Source of the DNA: Paracoccaceae bacterium
Lineage (GTDB): Bacteria; Pseudomonadota; Alphaproteobacteria; Rhodobacterales; Rhodobacteraceae
Direction of reading: 5' to 3'
DNA length: 39,071 nt
NCBI GenBank assembly: GCA_020832655.1
Contig: JAFIEF010000027.1
Location: 1-39,071 of the forward strand
Shown: positions 1-10,892 of the stretch, in pieces
How the letters are laid out: each line of letters begins with the position of its first letter
Numbering within the stretch: position 1 is the first letter of the stretch
Notes under the pieces: generated by a model
What the model was told of the DNA's origin: nothing
What the model saw: the letters and a program-made list of their open reading frames with translations, nothing else
Database searches by the model: none
Made by a program: the position numbers and the translations under genes

Positions 1-2
1 AA

Positions 3-986
<984 letters not shown>

Positions 987-1013
987 ACCGCCAGCCGACA
1001 GTCCCATAGATAA

Positions 1014-1042
1014 GGCCGCCCCCAGCGGGGGGCGGTCTTTTT
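1014..1042 (+). terminator. intrinsic terminator of mdh
   Basis: A 10-bp GC-rich stem (1014-1023 with 1028-1037, one G-T pair), loop AGCG, followed directly by five T residues. It lies 28 bases after the mdh stop codon and so separates mdh from the sucC transcript. Confidence 0.9.
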
Positions 1043-1132
1043 CGTGGAAGCGGTCATGTGGTTTCGGGCGGGGCGACTTGGCCTGAATTGCACTGCGAAG
1101 CGGGAATCAGGGGGATAAACGTATTGGCCAGA

Positions 1133-1147
1133 TTGTTACCGCTAAAT
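1133..1147. promoter_or_regulatory. LacI-type operator candidate (CceR-like)
   Basis: TGTTACCGCTAAAT at 1134-1147 matches the pattern TGTTAnCGnTAACA at 12 of 14 positions; the right arm is degenerate. A motif of this kind is, from memory, associated with CceR, a LacI-family regulator of central carbon metabolism in Rhodobacter. It lies about 140 bases before sucC and abuts the first TGTGATCACA palindrome. The assignment to CceR is inference. Confidence 0.4.
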
Positions 1148-1177
1148 GTGATCACATAATTTTTGCGTGTGATCACA
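1147..1177. promoter_or_regulatory. paired TGTGATCACA palindromes before sucC
   Basis: Two identical perfect 10-bp palindromes TGTGATCACA lie at 1147-1156 and 1168-1177. Their start-to-start distance is 21 bp, about two helical turns, so two dimers could bind the same DNA face. The spacer is AT-rich. The rest of the 987-1288 interval holds the mdh terminator, the LacI-type site and the sucC leader; no gene was seen in it. The bound protein is unknown: the site differs from CRP/FNR boxes, which have spaced half-sites, and a GntR-family regulator is possible. Confidence 0.65.
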
Positions 1178-1288
1178 ACAGATGCTTTTTTCAGCCTGCT
1201 GCGGTGATATGCCCCAGTTCCCCATTGTATTTCGTCCCAGTTCTGGCATGGATGAGGCAACGATGACGAAACAGGATGGGACAGTTTC

Positions 1289-2482
1289 ATGAATATTCAT
1301 GAGTATCAGGCCAAGGGGCTGCTGCGCTCTTACGGGGTGCCGGTGTCGGATGGCCGGATCGTTCTGCGTGCCGAAGAGGCCAAGGCCGCGGCGAGCGAAC
1401 TGGACGGGCCGCTTTGGGTGGTGAAGGCGCAAATCCATGCCGGCGGGCGTGGCAAGGGCAGCTTCAAGGAAGCCTCTGCGGGCGAAAAGGGCGGGGTGCG
1501 GCTGGCCAAATCCGTGGCCGAGGCCGAAGAAAATGCCAAGCAGATGCTGGGGCGCACGCTTGTCACCCATCAGACCGGCCCCGCAGGCAAGCAGGTCAAC
1601 CGCATCTATATCGAGGATGGCTCTGATATCGAGCGCGAGCTGTATCTGGCGCTGCTGGTGGATCGTGTCTCCAGCCGTATCAGCTTTGTCTGTTCGACCG
1701 AAGGCGGCATGGATATCGAGGAGGTTGCGGCCTCGACCCCCGAAAAGATCCTGTCCTTCAGCATTGATCCCGCAACGGGTATTCAGGGCTTCCACGGGCG
1801 CCGCATCGCTTTTGCGCTGGGGCTGGAAGGCAAGCAGGTCAAGCAATGCGTCGATCTGGTCGGCAAGCTTTACAAGCTGTTTGTCGAGCGCGACGCGGAA
1901 ATGGTCGAAATCAACCCGCTGATCGTCACCGACAAGGGCGACCTGAAATGCCTTGACGCCAAGATGGGCTTTGACAGCAACGCGCTTTATCGCCAGCCCG
2001 ACATTCTGGCGCTGCGCGATGAAACCGAGGAAGACCCCAAGGAACTGGCGGCTTCCAAATACGACCTGAACTATATCGCGCTGGATGGGCAGATCGGTTG
2101 CATGGTCAATGGCGCGGGTCTGGCGATGGCAACGATGGACATCATCAAGCTTTATGGCTCGGAACCCGCGAATTTCCTTGATGTCGGCGGTGGCGCGACC
2201 AAGGAAAAAGTGACCGAGGCGTTCAAGATCATCACCTCTGACCCCAATGTCAAAGGCATTCTGGTCAATATCTTCGGCGGCATCATGCGCTGCGACATCA
2301 TTGCCGAGGGCGTGATTGCCGCAGTCAAGGAGGTGGGGCTGCAAGTGCCGCTGGTGGTGCGTCTGGAAGGCACCAATGTCGAGCAGGGCAAGGAAATGAT
2401 CAACTCTTCCGGCCTGAATGTGATCGCGGCTGACAATCTGTCGGATGCGGCGGAAAAGATCGTCAAGGCGGTGAAGGGGTAA
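1289..2482 (+). CDS. sucC: succinyl-CoA synthetase beta subunit (ADP-forming)
   Basis: Beta subunit of succinate-CoA ligase, which couples succinyl-CoA cleavage to nucleoside triphosphate synthesis in the TCA cycle. The 397-residue protein begins [19 protein letters not shown], the family's canonical start. An ATP-grasp domain with [11 protein letters not shown] (about residue 50) is followed by the C-terminal CoA-ligase flavodoxin-like domain containing [10 protein letters not shown]. Length is close to that of E. coli SucC (388). It is the first gene after the mdh terminator and the paired palindromes, so it probably opens the suc operon. sucD follows after 5 bases, as expected for a subunit pair. 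Confidence 0.98.
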   Translation: MNIHEYQAKGLLRSYGVPVSDGRIVLRAEEAKAAASELDGPLWVVKAQIHAGGRGKGSFKEASAGEKGGVRLAKSVAEAEENAKQMLGRTLVTHQTGPAGKQVNRIYIEDGSDIERELYLALLVDRVSSRISFVCSTEGGMDIEEVAASTPEKILSFSIDPATGIQGFHGRRIAFALGLEGKQVKQCVDLVGKLYKLFVERDAEMVEINPLIVTDKGDLKCLDAKMGFDSNALYRQPDILALRDETEEDPKELAASKYDLNYIALDGQIGCMVNGAGLAMATMDIIKLYGSEPANFLDVGGGATKEKVTEAFKIITSDPNVKGILVNIFGGIMRCDIIAEGVIAAVKEVGLQVPLVVRLEGTNVEQGKEMINSSGLNVIAADNLSDAAEKIVKAVKG

Positions 2483-2487
2483 AAGCA

Positions 2488-3372
2488 ATGGCAGTTCTCG
2501 TAGACAAACACACCAAGGTCATCTGTCAGGGCTTCACCGGCAGCCAGGGCACCTTTCATTCCGAACAGGCGATTGCTTACGGCACGCAGATGGTCGGCGG
2601 TGTCACCCCCGGCAAGGGCGGGCAGGAGCATCTGGGCTTGCCTGTGTTCAATTCGGTGCATGAAGCCAAGGCGAAGACCGACGCGAATGCATCCGTGATC
2701 TATGTGCCCCCGCCCTTTGCGGCGGACAGTATCCTTGAAGCGATTGATGCCGAAATGGAACTCATCGTGTGCATCACCGAAGGCATTCCGGTGCTGGACA
2801 TGATGAAGGTCAAGCGCGCGCTGGAAGGCAGCAAATCGGTTCTGGTCGGCCCGAACTGCCCCGGTGTCATCACCCCTGACGCCTGCAAGATCGGCATCAT
2901 GCCGGGCCATATCCACCGGCGCGGGTCGGTCGGTGTGGTGTCGCGCTCGGGCACGCTGACCTATGAGGCGGTGAAACAGACCACCGATGTGGGGCTGGGC
3001 CAGTCCACCTGTGTCGGGATTGGCGGCGACCCGATCAAGGGCACCGAGCATCTTGATGTGCTGGAATGGTTTCTGGCCGATGATGAAACCGAATCCATCA
3101 TCATGATCGGTGAAATCGGCGGCAGCGCCGAGGAAGAGGCCGCGCAATTCCTGAAGGATGAGGCGAAGAAAGGCCGCTCCAAGCCGGTTGCAGGCTTCAT
3201 CGCGGGGCGCACGGCGCCTCCGGGGCGGCGCATGGGCCATGCCGGGGCGATTGTCGCTGGCGGCAAGGGTGGCGCCGATGACAAGATCGAGGCGATGAAA
3301 AGCGCGGGCATCGTCGTTGCCGACAGCCCCGCCGGGCTGGGCGAAGCCGTGTTGAAGGCGATCGGCAGATAG
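2488..3372 (+). CDS. sucD: succinyl-CoA synthetase alpha subunit
   Basis: Alpha subunit of succinyl-CoA synthetase; it binds CoA and carries the transient phosphohistidine. The 294-residue protein has the N-terminal CoA-binding Rossmann domain ([10 protein letters not shown] near residue 15), SRSGTLTYE, and His251 in GHAGAIV as the expected phosphohistidine. An AAGGGG ribosome-binding sequence overlaps the end of sucC. Co-translation with sucC gives the stoichiometric heterodimer. Complete and without anomalies. Confidence 0.98.
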   Translation: MAVLVDKHTKVICQGFTGSQGTFHSEQAIAYGTQMVGGVTPGKGGQEHLGLPVFNSVHEAKAKTDANASVIYVPPPFAADSILEAIDAEMELIVCITEGIPVLDMMKVKRALEGSKSVLVGPNCPGVITPDACKIGIMPGHIHRRGSVGVVSRSGTLTYEAVKQTTDVGLGQSTCVGIGGDPIKGTEHLDVLEWFLADDETESIIMIGEIGGSAEEEAAQFLKDEAKKGRSKPVAGFIAGRTAPPGRRMGHAGAIVAGGKGGADDKIEAMKSAGIVVADSPAGLGEAVLKAIGR

Positions 3373-3406
3373 CCCCCACCGCGCGCCGCACGAAGAGGAG
3401 GCGGAA

Positions 3407-3898
3407 ATGAAACCATCACAGGCGGTTGCCAGTGCGTTCCGAAACAGTTTGCAGTTTTCGGGGCGGTCGCGCCGCCCTGATTACTGGTGGTTCTTCGTCT
3501 TTGTCTTTGGCGGCGCGTTCCTTCTGGGCCTGATCGAACTTGCGCTGGGCCGGGCAACCGGCGGCTGGCTGGTGCGTGGCTTCCAGATCATCATCTTCGT
3601 GCCGTTTCTGGCTGTTGGCTGGCGACGGTTGCAGGATACCGGCCGCCCCGGCTGGTGGTTGCTGGTGCCCTCTGCCATCGTGATCATCAGCACCTTTGTT
3701 TCCGGCTCGGTGCTGCGCATGCTGGCCGGGATCGTCATTCCCGGCTTCGCCCCGTCGGTCGGCATGACTGCGGGGCAGGGGCTGGTTGCAGTCCTGTCGC
3801 TGGTTCAGGTCATGGCAGGGCTGGTGCTGGTGTGGTGGATGTCGCGCCCCAGCCAGCACGGACCCAACGCATACGGGCCGGAACCGCGCGTTCACTGA
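3407..3898 (+). CDS. DUF805 family membrane protein
   Basis: A 163-residue integral membrane protein of the DUF805 (YhaH/YhaI-like) family, function unknown. It opens with the family's typical amphipathic segment, FRNSLQFSGRSRRPDYWWFF, and continues with hydrophobic spans at roughly residues 26-45, 58-70, 84-105 and 124-145; WRRLQDTGRPGWW is a characteristic loop. GAGGAGG precedes the ATG. It sits between sucD and sucA on the same strand, 34 bases after sucD and 38 before sucA, so it is probably transcribed with them. No role in the TCA cycle can be read from the sequence. Confidence 0.88.
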   Translation: MKPSQAVASAFRNSLQFSGRSRRPDYWWFFVFVFGGAFLLGLIELALGRATGGWLVRGFQIIIFVPFLAVGWRRLQDTGRPGWWLLVPSAIVIISTFVSGSVLRMLAGIVIPGFAPSVGMTAGQGLVAVLSLVQVMAGLVLVWWMSRPSQHGPNAYGPEPRVH

Positions 3899-3936
3899 AC
3901 TGACTTTCACCATCACAACGCACAAAAGGTGCCAAG

Positions 3937-6933
3937 ATGAACGAACATACGCCGAAGGATCAGATGCAGGCCGAAAGCTTCCTGCAAGGGCACAATGCTG
4001 CCTATGTCGAAAAGCTTCAGGCGCGATACGCGGCTGATCCCGCTTCGGTCGATGATGTCTGGGCAGAGTATTTCGCCGCGCTGGGTGAAGACCGCGGCAC
4101 CGCCACGCAAGCGGCCAGCGGGCCAAGCTGGGCGCGCGGTGACTGGCCGCCCATGCCGACGGATGAACTGACCTCGGCGCTGACGGGCGAATGGCCCGCC
4201 GCGCCTGCGAAACCGGCCAAGCCCGGCGGCCCCAAGGTTCTGGAAGAGGCGGCTGCGGCTGCCGAGAAGATCACCAAGAAAGCCGCCGACAAGGGCGTGG
4301 CGCTGACCACCGATCAGGTGCGTGGCGCGGTTCTGGACAGTTTGCGCGCGTTGATGATCATTCGCGCCTACCGCATCCGGGGCCATCTGGTGGCCGATCT
4401 GGACCCGCTGGGCATGCGCAAGGAAGAACCGCACCCGGAACTTGACCCGCGTTCCTACGGCTTCACCGAGGCAGATATGGACCGCCCCATCTTCATCGAC
4501 AATGTGCTGGGGCTGGAAGTGGCCAGCCTGCGCCAGATCATCGATATCCTGCAACGCACCTATTGCGGCACTTTCGCGCTGCAATTCATGCATATTTCCA
4601 ACCCCGAACAGGTGGCCTGGCTGAAAGAACGCATCGAAGGTTTCGGCAAGGAGATTCAGTTCACCAAACAGGGCCGCCGCGCCATTCTGAACAAGATGGT
4701 CGAGGCAGAGGGGTTCGAGAAGTTCCTGCATGTGAAATACATGGGCACCAAACGCTTCGGGCTGGATGGCGGCGAAGCGGTGATCCCGGCGATGGAGCAG
4801 GTAATCAAACGCGGCGGCGCGCTGGGGATCAAGGAGATCGCCATCGGCATGCCGCATCGGGGCCGGTTGAACATTCTGGCCAATGTCATGGGTAAGCCCT
4901 ATCGCGCGATCTTCAACGAATTTCAGGGCGGCAGCTTCAAGCCCGAGGATGTGGACGGCTCGGGCGATGTGAAATACCATCTGGGCGCATCTTCGGACCG
5001 TGAATTTGACGGCAACACCGTGCATTTGTCGCTGACCGCCAACCCGTCGCATCTGGAAGCGGTGAACCCGGTGGTGCTGGGGAAGGTGCGCGCCAAGCAG
5101 GATCAGTTTGGCGATGCCGAACGCCGCGAGGTGATGGCCGTGCTGCTGCATGGCGATGCGGCTTTCGCCGGGCAGGGCGTGGTGGCGGAAGGCTTCGGCC
5201 TGTCAGGTCTGCGCGGACATCGCACAGGTGGCACGATGCATATCATCGTCAATAACCAGATCGGTTTCACCACCGCGCCGCATTTCAGCCGCTCCAGCCC
5301 CTATCCCACCGATATCGCGCTGATGGTGGAAGCGCCGATCTTCCATGTGAACGGGGATGACCCGGAAGCGGTGGTGCATGCCGCCAAGGTCGCCACCGAG
5401 TTCCGGCAGAAGTTCCTGAAGGATGTGGTCATCGACATCTTCTGCTATCGCCGCTTCGGACATAACGAAGGCGATGAGCCGATGTTCACCAATCCGGCGA
5501 TGTATACCCGCATCAAGAAACACAAATCGACCTTGCAGCTTTACACCGAGCGCCTTGTGCAGGACGGTCTGATCCCCGAAGGCGAGATCGAGGACATGAA
5601 GGCCGCATTTCAGGCGTTCCTGAATGATGAGTTCGAGGCGGGCAAAAACTACAAGCCGAACAAGGCCGACTGGCTGGACGGGCGCTGGTCGCATCTCAAT
5701 CGTGAGGGCGAGGAATACCAGCGCGGCCAGACCTCGATCTCGGAAGAAACGATGCAGGAGCTTGGCACCGCGCTGACGCGCTACCCAGATGGCTTCAACA
5801 TCCACCGGACTGTTGCGCGCCAGCTGGAAGCCAAGAAGGAAATGTTCGCCAGCGGGCGTGGTTTTGACTGGGCGACCGCCGAAGCGCTGGCATTCGGGTC
5901 ATTGGTCAGCGAAGGCTACCCTGTTAGGCTGGCGGGGCAGGATTCGACGCGCGGCACCTTCAGCCAGCGCCATTCCGCCTTTGTCGATCAGCAGACCGAA
6001 GATCGCTACTACCCCTTGAACAACATCAAGGAAGGGCAGGCGCGCTATGAAGTGATCGACTCGATGCTGTCTGAATATGCCGTGCTGGGGTTCGAATATG
6101 GCTATTCGCTGTCCGAACCCAATGCGCTGGTGATGTGGGAAGCGCAGTTCGGCGATTTTGCCAATGGCGCGCAGATCATGTTCGACCAGTTCATCAGTTC
6201 CGGCGAAAGCAAATGGCTGCGCATGTCGGGGCTGGTGATGCTGCTGCCGCATGGCTTTGAAGGGCAGGGGCCGGAACACAGCTCGGCCCGGCTGGAACGC
6301 TTCTTGCAGCAATGCGCGCAGGATAACTGGATTGTGGCGAACTGCTCGACACCTGCCAACTACTTCCACATCCTGCGCCGCCAGATCCATCGCAGCTTCC
6401 GCAAGCCCTTGGTGCTGATGACCCCGAAATCGCTGCTGCGCCACAAGCTGTGCATTTCCGAAGCCGCCGATTTCACCGAAGGGTCAAGCTTCCACCGGGT
6501 GCTGTGGGATGATGCGCAGAAGGGCAACAGCGACACGAAACTGAAGAGTGACAAATCCATCAAGCGCGTGGTGATGTGCTCGGGCAAGGTCTATTATGAC
6601 CTTCTGGAAGAACGCGACGCACGCGGCATTGATGATGTTTACCTGCTGCGGGTCGAGCAGTTCTACCCCTTCCCGGCAATGGCACTGCTGAAAGAGCTGG
6701 AGCGTTTTCCGAAGGCCGAAATCATCTGGTGTCAGGAAGAACCCAAGAACCAGGGTGCCTGGAGCTTCATCGAACCCAATATCGAATGGGTTCTGGGCCG
6801 TCTGAAAGGCACGTCGAAACGGCCCCGCTATGTCGGGCGCGCGGCCTCGGCCTCGCCCGCGACCGGGCTGGCAAGCCAGCATAAAGCACAACAAGAGGCG
6901 CTTGTGAACGAAGCGCTGACAATCGAGGGATAA
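3937..6933 (+). CDS. sucA: 2-oxoglutarate dehydrogenase E1 component
   Basis: Thiamine-diphosphate-dependent E1 subunit that decarboxylates 2-oxoglutarate and passes the succinyl group to the lipoyl arms of SucB. The 998-residue protein has the short N-terminal E2-binding segment, then GMPHRGRLN (about residue 304), the TPP-binding region [11 protein letters not shown] (about 405), [19 protein letters not shown] (about 507) and the C-terminal transketolase-like part with [11 protein letters not shown] and [22 protein letters not shown] precedes the ATG at good spacing. It is slightly longer than the E. coli enzyme, as usual in this group. sucB follows after 7 bases. Confidence 0.98.
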   Translation: MNEHTPKDQMQAESFLQGHNAAYVEKLQARYAADPASVDDVWAEYFAALGEDRGTATQAASGPSWARGDWPPMPTDELTSALTGEWPAAPAKPAKPGGPKVLEEAAAAAEKITKKAADKGVALTTDQVRGAVLDSLRALMIIRAYRIRGHLVADLDPLGMRKEEPHPELDPRSYGFTEADMDRPIFIDNVLGLEVASLRQIIDILQRTYCGTFALQFMHISNPEQVAWLKERIEGFGKEIQFTKQGRRAILNKMVEAEGFEKFLHVKYMGTKRFGLDGGEAVIPAMEQVIKRGGALGIKEIAIGMPHRGRLNILANVMGKPYRAIFNEFQGGSFKPEDVDGSGDVKYHLGASSDREFDGNTVHLSLTANPSHLEAVNPVVLGKVRAKQDQFGDAERREVMAVLLHGDAAFAGQGVVAEGFGLSGLRGHRTGGTMHIIVNNQIGFTTAPHFSRSSPYPTDIALMVEAPIFHVNGDDPEAVVHAAKVATEFRQKFLKDVVIDIFCYRRFGHNEGDEPMFTNPAMYTRIKKHKSTLQLYTERLVQDGLIPEGEIEDMKAAFQAFLNDEFEAGKNYKPNKADWLDGRWSHLNREGEEYQRGQTSISEETMQELGTALTRYPDGFNIHRTVARQLEAKKEMFASGRGFDWATAEALAFGSLVSEGYPVRLAGQDSTRGTFSQRHSAFVDQQTEDRYYPLNNIKEGQARYEVIDSMLSEYAVLGFEYGYSLSEPNALVMWEAQFGDFANGAQIMFDQFISSGESKWLRMSGLVMLLPHGFEGQGPEHSSARLERFLQQCAQDNWIVANCSTPANYFHILRRQIHRSFRKPLVLMTPKSLLRHKLCISEAADFTEGSSFHRVLWDDAQKGNSDTKLKSDKSIKRVVMCSGKVYYDLLEERDARGIDDVYLLRVEQFYPFPAMALLKELERFPKAEIIWCQEEPKNQGAWSFIEPNIEWVLGRLKGTSKRPRYVGRAASASPATGLASQHKAQQEALVNEALTIEG

Positions 6934-6940
6934 CAGAAAC

Positions 6941-8452
6941 ATGTCCACCGAAGTTCGAGTCCCCACCCTGGGCGAAAGCGTGAGCGAAGCCACTATCGCG
7001 ACCTGGTTCAAGAAACCCGGTGACGCGGTTGCGGTCGATGAGATGCTGTGCGAACTGGAAACCGACAAGGTCACGGTCGAAGTGCCTTCGCCCGTGGCGG
7101 GCACATTGTCAGAGATCGTCGCCGCCGAGGGCGAGACCGTGGGGGTTGATGCGCTGCTGGCGATGATCGCAGAGCCGGGCGCGGCCGCTGCGCCCTCGGA
7201 CGCGCCGAAAGCGCAAGACAAACCCGCGCCTGCCGCGTCAGAGGCCGCAGAAGCCGTCGATGTGATGGTGCCCGCGCTGGGCGAGAGCGTGACCGAAGCG
7301 ACTGTGGCAAGCTGGTTCAAACAGCCCGGCGACAGCATCGCGCAGGATGAGATGCTGTGCGAGCTGGAAACCGACAAGGTCTCGGTCGAGGTGCCCAGCC
7401 CCGCCGCGGGCGTATTGAGCGAGATCCTGGCCGAGGAAGGCAGCACTGTGGCTGCGGGCGCGAAGCTTGCGGTGATCTCGGGCAGCGCCGCTGCCGCGGC
7501 TGCCGCCCCGGCCCGCGCCGATGACGCCCCTGCTGCCAGCGGGCGCGATGTCGAAGACGCGCCTTCGGCCAAGAAGCTGATGGCGGAAAAGGGTCTGACG
7601 CCTGACCAGGTCACCGGCACTGGCCGCGACGGGCGCATCATGAAGGAAGATGTGCAGAAGGCCGGGGCGGCCCCAGCGGCTGCGCCGACTGTGCCCACCC
7701 CGACCGATGCCCCGAAAGCAGCCCCGCGCGCGGCGGTTCCGGCTGATGACGCGGCGCGCGAGGAGCGTGTCAAGATGACCCGCCTGCGCCAGACCATTGC
7801 GCGGCGTCTGAAGGATGCGCAGAACACCGCGGCCATGCTGACCACCTATAACGAGGCCGATATGGGTGGCATCATGGAATTGCGCAACGAATACAAGGAG
7901 ATGTTCGAAAAGAAGCACGGCGTGAAGATGGGTTTCATGTCCTTCTTCGTGAAAGCCTGCTGCCATGCGCTGATGGAAGTGCCCGAGGTCAATGCCGAGA
8001 TTGACGGCACTGATGTCGTTTACAAGAACTACGTCCATATGGGTGTCGCGGTGGGCACGCCCACCGGGCTGGTGGTGCCGGTGCTGCGCGATGCGCATAA
8101 GATGGGCTTTGCCGAGATCGAGAAGCGCATCGCCGAGATGGGCAAGCGCGCGCGCGATGGCAAGCTGTCGATGGCAGAGATGCAGGGCGGGTCGTTTACC
8201 ATCTCGAATGGCGGGGTCTATGGCTCGCTGATGTCCTCGCCGATCCTGAACCCGCCGCAATCGGGCATTCTGGGGATGCACAAGATCCAGGAGCGGCCCA
8301 TGGTGGTGAAGGGCCAGATCGTCGCGCGCCCGATGATGTATCTGGCACTGAGCTATGATCACCGGATCGTGGATGGCAAGGGCGCGGTGACCTTCCTTGT
8401 GCGGGTGAAAGAGGCGCTGGAGGATCCGCGTCGGTTGCTGATGGATTTGTGA
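6941..8452 (+). CDS. sucB: 2-oxoglutarate dehydrogenase E2 (dihydrolipoyl succinyltransferase), two lipoyl domains
   Basis: E2 core of the 2-oxoglutarate dehydrogenase complex; it transfers succinyl groups from lipoyl-lysine to CoA. The 503-residue protein carries two N-terminal lipoyl domains, each with ELETDKV; the lipoylated lysines are Lys43 and Lys146. Ala/Pro-rich linkers connect them to the peripheral subunit-binding domain (about residues 205-243, [12 protein letters not shown]). The catalytic domain ends with SYDHRIVDG, giving His474 and Asp478. E. coli SucB has one lipoyl domain; two are common in Rhodobacterales. The two domains are very alike, which suggests internal duplication. 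Confidence 0.97.
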   Translation: MSTEVRVPTLGESVSEATIATWFKKPGDAVAVDEMLCELETDKVTVEVPSPVAGTLSEIVAAEGETVGVDALLAMIAEPGAAAAPSDAPKAQDKPAPAASEAAEAVDVMVPALGESVTEATVASWFKQPGDSIAQDEMLCELETDKVSVEVPSPAAGVLSEILAEEGSTVAAGAKLAVISGSAAAAAAAPARADDAPAASGRDVEDAPSAKKLMAEKGLTPDQVTGTGRDGRIMKEDVQKAGAAPAAAPTVPTPTDAPKAAPRAAVPADDAAREERVKMTRLRQTIARRLKDAQNTAAMLTTYNEADMGGIMELRNEYKEMFEKKHGVKMGFMSFFVKACCHALMEVPEVNAEIDGTDVVYKNYVHMGVAVGTPTGLVVPVLRDAHKMGFAEIEKRIAEMGKRARDGKLSMAEMQGGSFTISNGGVYGSLMSSPILNPPQSGILGMHKIQERPMVVKGQIVARPMMYLALSYDHRIVDGKGAVTFLVRVKEALEDPRRLLMDL

Positions 8453-8463
8453 GAATATAAACT

Positions 8464-8491
8464 GGCTTGGCCCTGATCATTGGGCCAAGCC
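8464..8491 (+). terminator. hairpin after sucB without T tract
   Basis: GGCTTGGCCC (8464-8473) pairs perfectly with GGGCCAAGCC (8482-8491) around an 8-base loop that contains TGATCA. No T run follows on the plus strand, so it may protect the sucAB 3' end or attenuate transcription rather than stop it fully. Confidence 0.5.
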
Positions 8492-8536
8492 CAAAACAGG
8501 ATAAGTGCATGAGTTCTTTTTTGTTTTGTCCAAGCA

Positions 8537-8944
8537 GTGTGGCAAATGAAGTCTGATAGGGAAATTTCCTACCTTGTAAGGGCAGACATTCTCCACTTGC
8601 TGTGGGGGCGAGGCGACCGCCGCGACAGGCTCACAGCTAGTCATTTGACCCTTCAGGACTACTCGGATTTCTTCCCTGATTCTGCCAAGTGGCTAGAACG
8701 TGAAGGACTTGTCGCTTTTGGCAATCGGCAAGAAAACGCAACCACCGGCCAGATCGTTTTCGCCAGTGCCCAACTAACCGCTAAGGGAGAAAGCTTCCTT
8801 CGCAGCAACTCGGCTGATCAAAAAAAGGCAATCATCGAAATACTGACCGATGCATTTCGTGATGCGGCAAAAGTTAAGCTGTCAGAAGCTATCAGAAGCA
8901 TCCCGCTTATTATTTGGACCGCCTACGAAACTTGGAAGCCATAA
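8537..8944 (+). CDS. hypothetical protein, lower-GC insertion in the suc operon
   Basis: A 135-residue protein with no recognised family. It reads like a small alpha-helical, possibly winged-helix protein: HLTLQDYSDFFPDSAKWLEREGLVAF and the following beta-like stretch FASAQLTAKGESFLRS resemble a wHTH fold, and the C-terminus is a helix ending in a hydrophobic segment (IPLIIWTAYETW). The GTG at 8537 or the ATG at 8546 could start it; neither has a clear ribosome-binding site. Base composition is visibly more AT-rich than in sucB or lpd. It stops 5 bases before the MAPEG gene. A 15-codon frame from 8508 overlaps its start and could be a leader peptide. The function is not known. Confidence 0.6.
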   Translation: MWQMKSDREISYLVRADILHLLWGRGDRRDRLTASHLTLQDYSDFFPDSAKWLEREGLVAFGNRQENATTGQIVFASAQLTAKGESFLRSNSADQKKAIIEILTDAFRDAAKVKLSEAIRSIPLIIWTAYETWKP

Positions 8945-8949
8945 GCCAA

Positions 8950-9345
8950 ATGACCCCCGAACTCACCGCCCTCACCCTCGCCGCGCTGCTGCAATCCGTG
9001 CAGTACATCCTCTATGCCATCCCCGCCAATCTGGAACTGGGCACAAGCTATACCGCCAGCAGCCGCGACTTCGCCCCCGACAAGCCCCTGTCCAAACGCA
9101 CCGCCCGCCTTGGTCGCGCGCTCAACAACCATTTCGAAGGGCTGATCCTGTTCACCATCGCCGCCACCGTCATCACGGTCTCGGGCCAGTCCAGCGCCCT
9201 GACCGCCGCCTGCGCCTATACCTATCTGGGCGCCCGCCTGCTCTATATCCCCGCCTATGCCTTCGGGCTGAACCCCTGGCGCTCGGTGATCTGGGCGATA
9301 GGCTTCTTGTCCAGTTTGATCATCCTGCTGGTTGCACTTTTCTGA
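8950..9345 (+). CDS. MAPEG family membrane protein
   Basis: A 131-residue member of the MAPEG superfamily (membrane-associated proteins in eicosanoid and glutathione metabolism), of the bacterial small type. Four hydrophobic helices are visible, with the characteristic [19 protein letters not shown] after the first loop and [21 protein letters not shown] before the last helix. The frame extends upstream to 8914, but the ATG at 8950 lies just after the preceding gene's stop and gives the normal family start. It lies between the E2 and E3 genes on the same strand. Substrate is unknown; many homologues are merely annotated MAPEG. Confidence 0.85.
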   Translation: MTPELTALTLAALLQSVQYILYAIPANLELGTSYTASSRDFAPDKPLSKRTARLGRALNNHFEGLILFTIAATVITVSGQSSALTAACAYTYLGARLLYIPAYAFGLNPWRSVIWAIGFLSSLIILLVALF

Positions 9346-9370
9346 TGCAGCTTTCATCCTTGTCCAAATA

Positions 9371-9410
9371 TCCTCGGGGGGTGCAGGGGGGCAGACAGCC
9401 CCCCGCCTGC
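9371..9410 (+). repeat. G-rich/C-rich hairpin before lpd
   Basis: TCCTCGGGGGG is followed by GGGGGGC (9386-9392), loop AGACA, GCCCCCC (9398-9404): a perfect 7-bp stem. This resembles the short G-rich intergenic elements repeated in Rhodobacterales genomes. It lies between the MAPEG gene and the lpd ribosome-binding site. Whether it is a dispersed repeat cannot be judged from one copy. Confidence 0.45.
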
Positions 9411-9433
9411 CCGCAAAATACAGGAGACATCCC

Positions 9434-10819
9434 ATGTCCTATGATGTGATCTTCATCGGTGCCGGCCCCGGCGGCTATGTGGGGGCCATCCGTGCAGCGC
9501 AACTCGGCCTCAAGGTGGCCTGCGTCGAGGGGCGCGAGACGCTTGGCGGCACCTGCCTGAATGTGGGCTGCATTCCTTCCAAGGCGCTGTTGCACGCGAC
9601 CCATCAGTTGCATGAGGCTGCGCATAATTTCGACGCGATGGGCCTGACCGGCGCCAAGCCCAAGGTCGACTGGAAGAAGATGCTGGGCTACAAATCCGAC
9701 GTCATCGGCCAGAACACCAAGGGCATCGAGTTCCTGTTCAAGAAGAACAAGGTCGACTGGATCAAGGGCTGGGCCTCGATCCCCGCGCCGGGCAAGGTGC
9801 AGGTGGGCGATCAGACCTATGAGGCCAGGAAGATCGTCATCGCATCCGGGTCCGAATCCAGCCCGCTGAAGGGTGTCGAGGTCGATGAGAAGGTCATCGT
9901 CACCTCGACCGGGGCGCTGGAGCTGGGCAAGATCCCCAGGAAGATGATCGTCATCGGCGCGGGCGTGATCGGGCTGGAAATGGGGTCGGTCTTTGCAAGG
10001 CTGGGGGCAGAGGTTACGGTGATCGAGTATCTCGACCGCATCATCCCCGGCAATGATGCCGAAGTTGCGCGCAGCTTCCAGAAGCTTCTGGGCAAGCAGG
10101 GGATGAAATTCATCCTTGGTGCAGCGGTGCAATCGGCGACCGCGACCAAGACCAAGGCCAAGGTCAGCTATAAACTGCGCAAGGATGACAGCGAGCATGT
10201 GCTGGAAGCCGACACGGTGCTGCTGGCCACAGGGCGGCGCCCCTTTGTTGACGGGCTGGGGCTGGAGGCGCTGGGCGTCAAGATGACCGAACGCGGCCAG
10301 ATCGCGACTGACAGGCACTACGCCACCAGTGTCGCGGGCATCCATGCCATTGGCGATGTCATCGAAGGCCCGATGCTGGCGCATAAAGCCGAGGATGAAG
10401 GCATGGCCGTGGCTGAAATCCTGGCCGGTCAGGCGGGCCATGTGAATTATGGCGTTATTCCGGGCGTGATCTATACCTGGCCGGAAGTGGCCAGTGTGGG
10501 CGAGAGCGAGGAAAGCCTGAAGGACGCCGGTCGCGCCTACAAGGTCGGCAAGTTCAGCTTCATGGGCAATGGCCGCGCGAAAGCCAATTTTGCGGGCGAT
10601 GGGTTCGTGAAAATCCTGGCTGACAAGCAAACCGACCGCATTCTGGGCGCGCATATCATCGGCCCCTATGCGGGCGATCTGATCCATGAGATTTGCGTGG
10701 CGATGGAGTTTGGCGCAGCCGCCGAGGATCTGGCGCGCACCTGCCACGCGCATCCCACCTATTCCGAGGCCGTGCGCGAGGCCGCGCTGGCCTGCGGTGA
10801 TGGCGCGCTCCACGCCTGA
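9434..10819 (+). CDS. lpd: dihydrolipoyl dehydrogenase (E3)
   Basis: FAD- and NAD-dependent enzyme that reoxidises the dihydrolipoyl groups of SucB, completing the 2-oxoglutarate dehydrogenase complex. The 461-residue protein starts [19 protein letters not shown] with the FAD-binding glycine motif, then [13 protein letters not shown] with redox-active Cys41 and Cys46, the NAD-binding [17 protein letters not shown], and the C-terminal HAHPTYSEA with the catalytic His-Glu pair. The frame is open from 9332, but AGGAG precedes the ATG at 9434, which is the family's normal start. It is the last gene of the suc block. Confidence 0.97.
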   Translation: MSYDVIFIGAGPGGYVGAIRAAQLGLKVACVEGRETLGGTCLNVGCIPSKALLHATHQLHEAAHNFDAMGLTGAKPKVDWKKMLGYKSDVIGQNTKGIEFLFKKNKVDWIKGWASIPAPGKVQVGDQTYEARKIVIASGSESSPLKGVEVDEKVIVTSTGALELGKIPRKMIVIGAGVIGLEMGSVFARLGAEVTVIEYLDRIIPGNDAEVARSFQKLLGKQGMKFILGAAVQSATATKTKAKVSYKLRKDDSEHVLEADTVLLATGRRPFVDGLGLEALGVKMTERGQIATDRHYATSVAGIHAIGDVIEGPMLAHKAEDEGMAVAEILAGQAGHVNYGVIPGVIYTWPEVASVGESEESLKDAGRAYKVGKFSFMGNGRAKANFAGDGFVKILADKQTDRILGAHIIGPYAGDLIHEICVAMEFGAAAEDLARTCHAHPTYSEAVREAALACGDGALHA

Positions 10820-10833
10820 CCGAAGGCGCGGTG

Positions 10834-10859
10834 GCGGTGCTGCGCCAATGCAGCGCCGC
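10834..10859 (+). terminator. 3' hairpin after lpd
   Basis: A 10-bp stem (10834-10843 with 10850-10859, one G-T pair) with loop GCCAAT lies 14 bases after the lpd stop. No T tract follows, so it may act as a weak or factor-assisted terminator. Confidence 0.5.
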
Positions 10860-10892
10860 GCGCACGCGGCCCGGATCAGTCGGCCCTGCCGG

